NCBI GenBank assembly: GCA_947175225.1
Contig: CAMWLX010000066.1
Coordinates: 1 to 12,001, forward strand
From: an uncultured Porphyromonadaceae bacterium
Lineage (GTDB): Bacteria > Bacteroidota > Bacteroidia > Bacteroidales > Muribaculaceae
Reading direction: 5' to 3'
Length of the DNA stretch: 12,001 bases
Part shown: positions 1-6,121 of the stretch, in pieces
How positions within the stretch are numbered: position 1 is the stretch's first letter
Layout of the letters: every line of letters starts with the position of its first letter
The notes under the pieces: generated by a model
What the model saw: only the letters and a program-made list of their open reading frames with translations
The model's database searches: none
What the model was told of the DNA's origin: nothing
Translations under genes and position numbers: made by a program

Positions 1-12
1 GTTTAACTCTTC

Positions 13-44
13 ATTGTAAATTTTTTAATTCGTAAATAAGTTTA
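13..44 (+). promoter_or_regulatory. Candidate Bacteroidota-type promoter of the ROK kinase gene
   Basis: ATTG at 13-16 and TAAGTTTA at 37-44 are separated by 20 bases. Each differs by one base from the Bacteroidota -33 (TTTG) and -7 (TAnnTTTG) elements, and the spacing is right. Transcription would begin near 50, leaving a leader of about 22 bases before the ATG at 72. The ten-base string ATAAGTTTAA occurs at 36-45 and again at 57-66, exactly 21 bases apart, so the second copy could be an alternative -7 box or part of an operator. The region is very AT-rich, so chance matches are likely and confidence is low. Confidence 0.35.
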
Positions 45-71
45 AACAACTTCTATATAAGTTTAAGAGAT

Positions 72-1181
72 ATGTATAGACATGATGATAGAGTAGTGGT
101 GACGCTCGATGCCGGGGGCACTAATCTTGTGTTTGGAGCGATGCGGGGATGTGAATTCGTATCAGAACCGATCACTTATCCATCTAATGCCCATGACCTT
201 GACCTTTGTCTTGATACTATGGTCAAGGGATTTCGTGAAGTGATTGAGTCTCTGGATGAGAAACCGGTGGCTATAAGTTTTGCATTTCCGGGTCCGGCTG
301 ACTATCCTAACGGAATAATCGGCGGCTACCTTCCCAATTTCCCTTCATTCCGGGATGGAGTGGCACTTGGCCCATTTTTAAATAACGAATTCGGAATTCC
401 GGTATTCATCAACAACGACGGCGATCTCTTTGCTTATGGAGAGGCGCTTTGCGGTGCTCTGCCTGAAATCAACCGCCATCTGAAAGAAGTAGGAAGCCGG
501 AAACGTTTCAGAAACTTGCTTGGATATACGTTCGGTACAGGTTTCGGAGTAGGTATTGTTGTCAATGGTCAGCTTAACCGTGGGGACAACTCTTGCGTGG
601 AGACTTTCTGCCTGCCCCATAAGCTTAAGGAAGGGATTATCGTTGAAGAAGGAGTGGCTGTGAGAGCCATAAAGCGAGTGTATGCAGAAGCTTCCGGAGA
701 TTATGGTCATAATCTTGAGCCGAAGGAGATTTGCGAGATCGCCGACGGAAAAAGGGAAGGGAATGTGGATGCTGCGCGGAAGGCTTTTGCTGAGTTTGGC
801 GAAATTGCCGGTGATGCTATGGCAGTTGCGGCGCAGTTGATTGATGGAATCATTGTGATAGGGGGTGGCATTACGGCTGCCAGGCAGTGGATTTTGCCTT
901 CACTGATGAAAGAACTACGCTCTGAACTTGCCACCCTCGGAGGCGATAGCGTCAGAAGAGTGCAGATGGAGGTGTTTGACCTTGATGATCCCGCTGAATT
1001 CGAGAAATTTGCAAAAGGGAATCCGAAAAGAATTAATGTTCGTGGCACTAATCTCTCGGTTGAGTATGACGATATGAAGCGAATTGGAGTCACTTTTTCA
1101 AAACTTGGAGCGAGCAAGGCTATATCGGCAGGAGCTTATTCGTTTGCTCTCGCAGAGTTGGATAAGAGAGAGGAGGATTAG
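72..1181 (+). CDS. ROK-family sugar kinase (glucokinase/fructokinase type)
   Basis: Cytoplasmic kinase of the ROK (repressor, ORF, kinase) family, expected to phosphorylate a hexose with ATP. The phosphate-1 motif DAGGTN is at residues 13-18. The substrate loop INNDGD is at 113-118, with D116 as the likely catalytic base. The glycine-rich stretch GTGFGVGIVVNG lies at 155-166, and the C-terminal nucleotide motif IVIGGGI at 261-267. The usual ROK zinc motif (CxCGxxGCxE) is absent: the equivalent region after residue 170 has only scattered Cys residues (C175, C180). There is no N-terminal helix-turn-helix, so this is a kinase and not a NagC-like repressor. The 369-residue length is somewhat above the usual 300-320, with extra sequence around 285-340. 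Only a weak AAGAGA precedes the ATG, as is usual in Bacteroidota. The downstream mannose-6-phosphate isomerase suggests mannose or fructose use; in Bacillus subtilis a ROK fructokinase (GmuE/YdhR) adjoins a mannose-6-phosphate isomerase (GmuF/YdhS). Substrate cannot be fixed from sequence alone. Confidence 0.9.
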   Translation: MYRHDDRVVVTLDAGGTNLVFGAMRGCEFVSEPITYPSNAHDLDLCLDTMVKGFREVIESLDEKPVAISFAFPGPADYPNGIIGGYLPNFPSFRDGVALGPFLNNEFGIPVFINNDGDLFAYGEALCGALPEINRHLKEVGSRKRFRNLLGYTFGTGFGVGIVVNGQLNRGDNSCVETFCLPHKLKEGIIVEEGVAVRAIKRVYAEASGDYGHNLEPKEICEIADGKREGNVDAARKAFAEFGEIAGDAMAVAAQLIDGIIVIGGGITAARQWILPSLMKELRSELATLGGDSVRRVQMEVFDLDDPAEFEKFAKGNPKRINVRGTNLSVEYDDMKRIGVTFSKLGASKAISAGAYSFALAELDKREED

Positions 1182-1326
1182 GCTCACACAGAGGGCACAC
1201 GGAGTCCAAAGCAAAGTGCGCAGAGGCTCGCTCGCTCCGCTTCGCATTGCATATTACCTTTAGACGATGCGGAGCATGCTACAAAGTTTTATCATGTAGA
1301 GATTAAATATAATTTGAAAAGATAAT
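1182..1326. other. Intergenic region between ROK kinase and mannose-6-phosphate isomerase
   Basis: This 145-base gap changes from GC-rich to AT-rich. The first part has purine-rich near-repeats (CAGAGGGCAC, CACGGAG, GCGCAGAGG) and the short run GCTCGCTCGCTCC. A 7-bp inverted repeat GCTCCGC (1234-1240) / GCGGAGC (1269-1275) has a 28-base loop. The last 50 bases are AT-rich and hold TATAATTTG near 1310-1318, close to but not matching a -7 box. No clear terminator or promoter is visible, so readthrough from the kinase gene is possible. Confidence 0.5.
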
Positions 1327-2280
1327 ATGATAACGAAGCAGGGGATACGGTTTTTGCCGTATTTTAAGAGTGTTATATGGGGAGGAGAGAGGATTTGTAA
1401 ATATAAGGGTGTAGAGCAGACGGAGGATAAGATCGGTGAGAGCTGGGAGATCTCGGCTGTCGCGGGGCATGAGTCTGTCGTGGCTGAGGGTCCTTATAAG
1501 GGGATGATGATTACTGAGCTTATCGATTGCTTTGGTGCAGAATTGCTTGGTACTAAGGTGATGGAGCGGTATGACGGGAAATTTCCTCTGCTTGTGAAGC
1601 TGATAGATGCTAACGACAATCTGTCGGTGCAGGTGCATCCTGATGATGAGCTTGCGAAGGAGCGTCATGGCAGCTTGGGTAAGACTGAGATGTGGTATAT
1701 CATTGATGCTGATAAAGGTGCCAAGATATATTCAGGTCTTAATCGGGAAATGACAGCTGATCAATATGTGGAGCGATTGAAGAATAACACTCTAGAAGAG
1801 GTGCTTGCTGTGCATGATTCACATCCGGGGGATGTCTTTTTCCTGCCGGCAGGGAGAGTGCATGCCATTGGTGGTGGCAATTTGCTCGCTGAGATTCAAG
1901 AATCGAGCGACATTACCTATCGTATATATGATTATGGACGTCGGGATGCCCGGGGGAATACACGCGAACTTCATACGGAGTTGGCGAAGGATGCGATAGA
2001 CTATACTTATTATGATGACTATAAAAGCGCTGTGCCGGATTCGGAAGTGGCTGATACAGTCATAGCCCGATGCGATCATTTCACTGTCAATAGGATTTTG
2101 CTGGATGGGGAGATGGAGTTGGAGTTTGATGAGACTTCGTTTACAGTTTTTATGTGCCTTGAGGGGGAGGTCAGTGTCGGGGGAGTGAAAGTCAAGAGGG
2201 GGGAGACTGTGCTTTTGCCGGCGGCTATGACTAATGTCAGGCTTACTGGACAGGGAGTTTTGCTTGCTGCAAGGTCTTGA
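1327..2280 (+). CDS. manA: Mannose-6-phosphate isomerase, class I
   Basis: Zinc-dependent cytoplasmic isomerase interconverting mannose 6-phosphate and fructose 6-phosphate, linking mannose use and GDP-mannose supply to glycolysis. The cupin metal site is clear: QVHPDD at residues 102-107 supplies Q102 and H104, GKTEMW at 118-123 supplies E121, and PAGRVHAIG at 174-182 supplies H179. The signature around QESSDITYRIYDYGR (191-205) contains the conserved catalytic-region Arg R199. The length of 317 residues matches the short Bacillus-type enzyme (about 315), not the longer E. coli ManA (about 391), and the protein appears complete, with a small C-terminal beta domain. The ATG at 1327 sits directly before the family's N-terminal block (IRFLPYFKSVIWGG), which supports this start. 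It lies 145 bases after the ROK kinase on the same strand and converges with the DUF4294 gene. Confidence 0.95.
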   Translation: MITKQGIRFLPYFKSVIWGGERICKYKGVEQTEDKIGESWEISAVAGHESVVAEGPYKGMMITELIDCFGAELLGTKVMERYDGKFPLLVKLIDANDNLSVQVHPDDELAKERHGSLGKTEMWYIIDADKGAKIYSGLNREMTADQYVERLKNNTLEEVLAVHDSHPGDVFFLPAGRVHAIGGGNLLAEIQESSDITYRIYDYGRRDARGNTRELHTELAKDAIDYTYYDDYKSAVPDSEVADTVIARCDHFTVNRILLDGEMELEFDETSFTVFMCLEGEVSVGGVKVKRGETVLLPAAMTNVRLTGQGVLLAARS

Positions 2281-2346
2281 CCATAAAACTATCTTCGGAC
2301 TTGCGTCCTCAGCACAGTGTTGACGGATGGGCGATTAGGTAAAAAG
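2281..2346. terminator. Convergent gap with weak hairpins, possible bidirectional terminator
   Basis: The 66 bases between the ends of manA (+) and the DUF4294 gene (-) contain two small potential hairpins: GGAC-TTGC-GTCC near 2297-2308, and TCAGCA-CAG-TGTTGA near 2310-2324 (one G-T pair). Neither is followed by a clear T-run. A terminator is expected between convergent genes, but the sequence support is weak. Confidence 0.25.
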
Positions 2347-2988
2347 CTAAAGTTGGCCTTGTTCGATCAGGTAGGCGATGCGATCTATCATCGCGTCGTC
2401 TTTGTTTGATTCGGGATGGAAGCCGGCTTTCATGTTCATTCCAAAGAATTTTCCGAATGTTTGCCAGAATCCGGCGCGGAAACTGCCTAAGAAGGCCTTT
2501 ACGATGCTGAATGAGCTTTGGTCAGTCTCGCGGTTGATGAGTTTCAATAGAATCTTACCCTGATTCTTGGTCATGGTCTTTACGACGGGCTTGTATTGCT
2601 CGAAGATGTCTTTTTCAAGGCGCTTGAGATGCTTTTCGCGTGTCTTTTCGTCGGGGATGGTGAGGATGTATTCGTAAGTCTCGCAGAGAGTGGCGAATGC
2701 AAGCTTGGCATAAGGGAGAGTCTTGCGGACATCGCGCACTGTCTTCCAATAAAAGTCTTCCTGCTTCTTATTCTTGAACTTCATTGGGGGATAGACATAG
2801 AAGTCTTTGAAATAAGTCATGCGGACGGAGTCTCCGTATTCGTCTACGAAACGGTAGTAGCCTTTGACCGGATTGACTTTGACTTTCAGGTCGCCTTGGT
2901 ATTCGGGGATTTGGGGTGCGTCAGCACGGCTCCCGAAGGCAACGGCAGCTAAAAGCAAAGTGAGTGTCAATCTTAGTATAAGTTTCAT
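2347..2988 (-). CDS. Secreted DUF4294-family protein
   Basis: A 213-residue protein of the Bacteroidota-specific DUF4294 family, whose function is unknown to me. An N-terminal signal peptide (hydrophobic core about residues 4-17, likely cleavage after SRADA near 24) points to the periplasm or an exported location. Family features are seen in order: a short beta-rich segment with GDSVRMTYFKDFYVYPP (52-68), the helix with TVRDVRKTLPYAKLA (83-97), a charged helical stretch with EKHLKRLEKDIFEQY (118-132), and the best-conserved block, NQGKILLKLINRET at 142-155 followed by FLGSFRAGFWQTF at 166-178. No catalytic motif is recognisable. It is the first gene read leftwards after a 130-base gap below wbqC, so it may be transcribed separately. 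The ATG at 2988 is supported by the signal peptide. Confidence 0.85.
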   Translation of the reverse strand: MKLILRLTLTLLLAAVAFGSRADAPQIPEYQGDLKVKVNPVKGYYRFVDEYGDSVRMTYFKDFYVYPPMKFKNKKQEDFYWKTVRDVRKTLPYAKLAFATLCETYEYILTIPDEKTREKHLKRLEKDIFEQYKPVVKTMTKNQGKILLKLINRETDQSSFSIVKAFLGSFRAGFWQTFGKFFGMNMKAGFHPESNKDDAMIDRIAYLIEQGQL

Positions 2989-3060
2989 AGTCTTAATGCC
3001 ATAGAGCGCCTCTACCGTACAACAGCGACAATTCTTAATGGATTTTTAAGGAATTGGCTT

Positions 3061-3120
3061 CAACGCAGATCCGGCTTCGCCGTTGATTTCGCCGATGGCG
3101 GCGGATTGGGCGCGGATTTT
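3061..3120. repeat. GC-rich REP-like palindromic stretch between wbqC and the DUF4294 gene
   Basis: Two small perfect hairpins lie side by side: CGGC-TTC-GCCG (3072-3082) and CGCC-GAT-GGCG (3090-3100). They are followed by GCGGATTGGGCGCGGATTTT. The composition contrasts with the AT-rich 2989-3060 next to it. The layout resembles dispersed intergenic palindromes of Bacteroidales, but only one copy is in the window. The last bases overlap the wbqC stop codon at 3119-3121. It could act as an mRNA 3' stabiliser or a weak terminator for the dapB-lepB-wbqC transcript. Confidence 0.35.
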
Positions 3121-3643
3121 ATGTTAGGAGGAAGATGGAGTCGGGACCGAGGCGGAAGAGAGGCTCGAGGAAGGAGTGGGCGGGATTGATTTTTGTCTCA
3201 AATCTCTTGGCGATGTCGGAGCATCTTATGGGATTTGACGCTCTTAGCCGCTTTATTTCTTCGATGGCATCTCTATAGCTGAGGAAATCCATCATCTTTT
3301 CCATTAGTAAAACGTTAAGGGTGGCAAGATTTTGCGGATAATGCTCGATGGCAGTTGCTATTCCCGGAAAAAGATGCACGAAATACGGTTCCTTACCATA
3401 GGCTGCCTCGATCGCTCCAAGATGAATCCTTGTCCAGTCGCCATGGCCTGAAATTTCCAGACTTTCCGGTTTCAGACGCTTGGCGGCGGAGCTCCCACCG
3501 ACTATCGGCACTGTCAGAACCATCCCTTCCGGGCTGTTTGACTCAATGAGTGTCCGGGTGTAGTCGCGGGTCTTGAGTGAACGTGAAGAGACCTTGCCTT
3601 GTAGCCAATCCGTAGAAGCAAGGTATGGAGGGATTATTTCCAT
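3119..3643 (-). CDS. WbqC-like family protein
   Basis: A 174-residue protein resembling the WbqC family (Pfam PF08889), whose founding member is in O-antigen gene clusters but whose biochemical function is not established. Visible family features are the N-terminal PPYLAS segment (5-10), a beta strand MVLTVPI (41-47), the conserved W70 and H74 in a WTRIHLGAIEAAYGKEPYF block (70-88), and a C-terminal all-alpha part. It has no signal peptide or membrane segment, so it is cytoplasmic. Its ATG lies inside the end of lepB: the two genes overlap by 10 bases (3634-3643), which suggests translational coupling. A lepB-wbqC pairing is familiar from Bacteroidales genomes (recalled, not checked), and the tight link suggests a shared transcript more than a shared pathway. 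Confidence 0.8.
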   Translation of the reverse strand: MEIIPPYLASTDWLQGKVSSRSLKTRDYTRTLIESNSPEGMVLTVPIVGGSSAAKRLKPESLEISGHGDWTRIHLGAIEAAYGKEPYFVHLFPGIATAIEHYPQNLATLNVLLMEKMMDFLSYRDAIEEIKRLRASNPIRCSDIAKRFETKINPAHSFLEPLFRLGPDSIFLLT

Positions 3644-5064
3644 TTGTTATCTTTATCCGGATTGGCGTTGCGCAGGATTCGATCCCAACGTATCTTGCCG
3701 TCAAAGAGACCTTTCTCTTCATCGAAGGAAGCGAGGATGAACATCGGGCTGCCGACAATATGATCTTCCGGCACAAAACCCCAATAGCGGGAATCGGCGG
3801 AGCGGTCGCGGTTGTCGCCTTGCATCCAATAATAGTCCATCTTGAAGGTATAGCGGTCTGTTTCCTCTCCGTTGATGTATATCTTGCCGTCTTTCACCTG
3901 AAGGTCGTTGCCTTCATAGGTGCGGATAGCTCGTTCATAGACTGGGAGATTCCATAAAGTCAGCTTGAGGGTTTCCCCTTTCTTCGGAATCCATATCTCA
4001 CCCATATCCGGGCGTGTCCAGCCATAGTGATTGCCGAGTGGGTACATTCCTCCGAGATCGTAGAAACCGGTCTTTGACTCCTTTATGAGTTCTCCGTCTA
4101 CTTCCGGCCAACTTTCTACTATAGCTTTTGCTTCCTTTGTGAGAGGCACGTCGTAGAACATATATGGGATTCCCTCCACTTGTATGGGGGCATTGCCGTG
4201 GTCTTCAATACGCACTCCGATTTCTTGCCATTTTTCAAGAGGAATGATACCTTTTACCGGAATCACATAGTTAAACTGAACATTTTCAGCATCTTCGATT
4301 GGCTTTCCGTTGATGTAGATTACATCGTCGACTATCTTCAATCGTTCACCCGGCAAGCCAATGGCTCGCTTCACATAATTTTCACGGCGGTCGACAGGGC
4401 GAACCACGATATCACCAAACATCGCTTTGTTTGCCTCGATGTAAGCCTTAGGGTCTTCAATGCCGCGCCGGCTCAGCTCGTAGCAGATTTGGTAGTAGTC
4501 TGGGTTTGGAACTTTTGTGGCTACGGTGTCGCCGTTTGGATAGTTGAAGACCACAATATCGCCGCGCTCGATATTTCGGATTCCGGCGAGACGATGATAT
4601 TTCAACTGCGGCTCATCAATATAACTCTTTGTGTTGATGATTGGGAGAGTGTGCTGCGCGAGAGGAAAGTGGAGTGGGGTTTGAGGCACACGGGGACCGT
4701 AGATGGTCTTGTTGACCCACAGGTAGTCGCCCACGAGAAGCGACTTCTCGAGGGAGGAGGATGGAATCTTATAGTTCTGACCTATGAATGCGAAGATGAA
4801 GTAGACAAGGATCAGCGCGTAGATGATGGCATCAAGCCATGAGAATACGGTACGCACCGGTTCCTTAGTCTTTTTCCACCAAGTCCAAGGGATATATCCA
4901 GTGATGTATATGTCGATCAGTAGCAGCCATAAAAGGAGCAGCCAAGGATTTTGCATCCATATAACCCATAGGAAGAAGATTAAAGATACTATGCCGAAGC
5001 GCACCCAACGGGTTGGGCGGATGGCTTTGAGTCGGTCGCGGAGGTCGGATATAAAAGTATTCAT
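3634..5064 (-). CDS. lepB: Signal peptidase I (S26 family), long Bacteroidales form
   Basis: Inner-membrane serine protease that removes signal peptides from exported proteins. The N-terminus carries three hydrophobic segments (about residues 21-37, 40-57 and 74-95). The catalytic domain follows: box B is KIPSSSLEKSLLVGD at 99-113, with S104 the predicted nucleophile; the general-base Lys is K232 in box D (NYVKRAIGLPGE, 229-240); box E is GDNRDRSADSRYWG at 416-429. At 476 residues it is far longer than E. coli LepB (324). The extra length lies in about 115 residues between boxes B and D and about 175 between D and E, as is usual for Bacteroidales signal peptidases. The position before the catalytic-box Leu is Ser in an unusual PSSSL context instead of PSxSM. 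It is preceded by dapB, with a 129-base palindrome-rich gap, and overlaps wbqC at its 3' end. No Shine-Dalgarno sequence is evident. Confidence 0.95.
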   Translation of the reverse strand: MNTFISDLRDRLKAIRPTRWVRFGIVSLIFFLWVIWMQNPWLLLLWLLLIDIYITGYIPWTWWKKTKEPVRTVFSWLDAIIYALILVYFIFAFIGQNYKIPSSSLEKSLLVGDYLWVNKTIYGPRVPQTPLHFPLAQHTLPIINTKSYIDEPQLKYHRLAGIRNIERGDIVVFNYPNGDTVATKVPNPDYYQICYELSRRGIEDPKAYIEANKAMFGDIVVRPVDRRENYVKRAIGLPGERLKIVDDVIYINGKPIEDAENVQFNYVIPVKGIIPLEKWQEIGVRIEDHGNAPIQVEGIPYMFYDVPLTKEAKAIVESWPEVDGELIKESKTGFYDLGGMYPLGNHYGWTRPDMGEIWIPKKGETLKLTLWNLPVYERAIRTYEGNDLQVKDGKIYINGEETDRYTFKMDYYWMQGDNRDRSADSRYWGFVPEDHIVGSPMFILASFDEEKGLFDGKIRWDRILRNANPDKDNKWK

Positions 5065-5102
5065 ACTTTATATAACGGAAGGCTTTAGCTTTTATTTTAG
5101 TA

Positions 5103-5182
5103 CGACCCCTCCGGGGTCGCTGAAGAAGGATGTTTTTTTCCCCGGGGTTTCACCTGGGGTTAACAAGGTTATAGCCCTCCGG
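5103..5182. repeat. REP-like palindromic element between dapB and lepB
   Basis: A GC-rich island in the otherwise AT-rich 129-base gap. It starts with a perfect hairpin CGACCCC-TCC-GGGGTCG (5103-5119). After a T-run (5132-5139) comes the self-complementary CCCCGGGG (5140-5147), then the direct repeat GGGGTT at 5144-5149 and 5156-5161. The octamer CCCTCCGG occurs at both ends (5107-5114 and 5175-5182), which gives the element boundaries. No T-run follows a hairpin in the orientation needed to terminate dapB transcription. It resembles GC-rich intergenic palindromes that recur in Bacteroidales genomes (recalled, not searched here). It may pause, process or stabilise the dapB-lepB mRNA. Confidence 0.5.
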
Positions 5183-5193
5183 TTTATGTAGAA

Positions 5194-6006
5194 TTAGAAT
5201 TTGAGCATGTCTTTCATTGTGAAGAAACCGGTCTGTCCTGAGCCGAGTTTTATAGGACCGACAGAGAATTTCTTGCATTTTTCCGCAAGCCATTCGGCAG
5301 CGAGGACGGCTCCGAGAGCAAATCCTTCGCGGCTCTTGGCGGAGTGGGAGATGGTGATAGTGTCTTGTGGGGAGTCCCAGATCACGGTGTGGATACCGGG
5401 GACTTCGCCTTCTCGGCGGTGGGAGATGTAGAGGGTGTTTGAGTTGTCGGGGGTGGTAGGGGTATCAGAGATATTAGAGTTATCAGAGTCCTCGGGGTTG
5501 TCGGGGGTTTCTTTCCAGTTGTCGACTTTGTTGGATGTGGCTATGAGTTCTTCGGCAATAGTGATGGCTGTGCCGGAGGGGTGGTCGAGTTTGTGGATGT
5601 GGTGTACTTCCTCCATTGAGGGAGTGTACTGAGGGTAATTGTTCATGATGCCGGCGAGGTAGCGGCTTACTGCCTCGAATATGTTGACACCGATTGAGAA
5701 ATTGGAACTATAGAGCATGGCTCCCTTTCCGCTTTCGCATACTGATTTCACAGCCTCGAGAGAGTCGAGCCATCCGGTAGTGCCGCATACGACAGGCACT
5801 CCTGCCGAAAAGCAACGCAAAAGATTGTTGACGGCTGTGTCGGGTTGGGTGAATTCGATAGCGACATCCGACTTGCGGAATGCCTTTGATTCGATATCTG
5901 CTAAATTGTCTGCGTCGATTATAACGCTTATCTCGTGGCCTCGATCTTTAGCAATCTGCTCGATCATGTGGCCCATTTTGCCGTAGCCTATTATTGCGAT
6001 TTTCAT
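5194..6006 (-). CDS. dapB: 4-hydroxy-tetrahydrodipicolinate reductase with a repeat-encoded insert
   Basis: Cytoplasmic NAD(P)H-dependent reductase of the diaminopimelate/lysine pathway, acting after DapA. The Rossmann motif GYGKMG is at residues 7-12, and the FTQPD (52-56) and CGTTGW (74-79) blocks line the cofactor site. The catalytic region EVHHIHKLDHPSGTA (133-147) provides the conserved H135/H136 and K139, and the C-terminal FALGAVLAAEWL (229-240) is typical. The 270-residue length is close to E. coli DapB (273) but longer than usual for the short Bacteroidota form. The excess is a 24-residue Asp/Asn/Ser/Thr/Pro stretch (167-190) just before the REGEVPG motif, encoded by a 9-base tandem array. 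It lies in the loop region of the substrate-binding domain, so activity is probably kept. An AAAGGAAAT sequence precedes the ATG. Next downstream on this strand is lepB. Confidence 0.95.
   Translation of the reverse strand: MKIAIIGYGKMGHMIEQIAKDRGHEISVIIDADNLADIESKAFRKSDVAIEFTQPDTAVNNLLRCFSAGVPVVCGTTGWLDSLEAVKSVCESGKGAMLYSSNFSIGVNIFEAVSRYLAGIMNNYPQYTPSMEEVHHIHKLDHPSGTAITIAEELIATSNKVDNWKETPDNPEDSDNSNISDTPTTPDNSNTLYISHRREGEVPGIHTVIWDSPQDTITISHSAKSREGFALGAVLAAEWLAEKCKKFSVGPIKLGSGQTGFFTMKDMLKF
5438..5509. repeat. In-frame 9-base tandem array inside dapB (8 units)
   Basis: Eight contiguous 9-base units on the + strand, for example TCGGGGGTG (5447-5455), TCAGAGATA (5465-5473), TTAGAGTTA (5474-5482), TCAGAGTCC (5483-5491) and TCGGGGGTT (5501-5509). 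On the coding strand each unit gives one three-residue step such as TPD, DSD, ISD or NSN, covering residues 167-190. The units are diverged, so this is an aged array. The core TCAGAGATA is also found in the array at 7089-7133. Confidence 0.8.
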
Positions 6007-6030
6007 ATTTCCTTTTATTTTATTTGATTT

Positions 6031-6093
6031 ATAAGTTTTATAAGTCTTATAAGTCTTATAAGTCGTATAATTCGTATAAGTTTTATAAGTCTT
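6031..6093. repeat. 9-base tandem array upstream of dapB (7 units of ATAAGTCTT)
   Basis: Seven contiguous 9-base units of consensus ATAAGTCTT on the + strand: ATAAGTTTT (6031), ATAAGTCTT (6040 and 6049), ATAAGTCGT (6058), ATAATTCGT (6067), ATAAGTTTT (6076) and ATAAGTCTT (6085-6093). The array ends 24 bases before the dapB start codon, within the 115-base gap between the PCMD gene and dapB. It would form most of the dapB leader or promoter region. No Bacteroidota -7 box is visible on the - strand in this gap. Confidence 0.9.
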
Positions 6094-6121
6094 ATGAGGT
6101 ATGTTTATGTTTGAATTTATT

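Noticed and set aside
4180..4842. A 220-residue open frame on the + strand opposite lepB
   Set aside because: It is antisense to a signal peptidase with all catalytic boxes, and its translation shows no recognisable family or signal; it is a shadow of lepB codon use.
4823..5191. A 122-residue + strand frame crossing the dapB-lepB gap
   Set aside because: Its first part is antisense to lepB and its end is a translation of the palindromic element at 5103-5182. Such translated repeats often get annotated as small proteins but are not credible genes.
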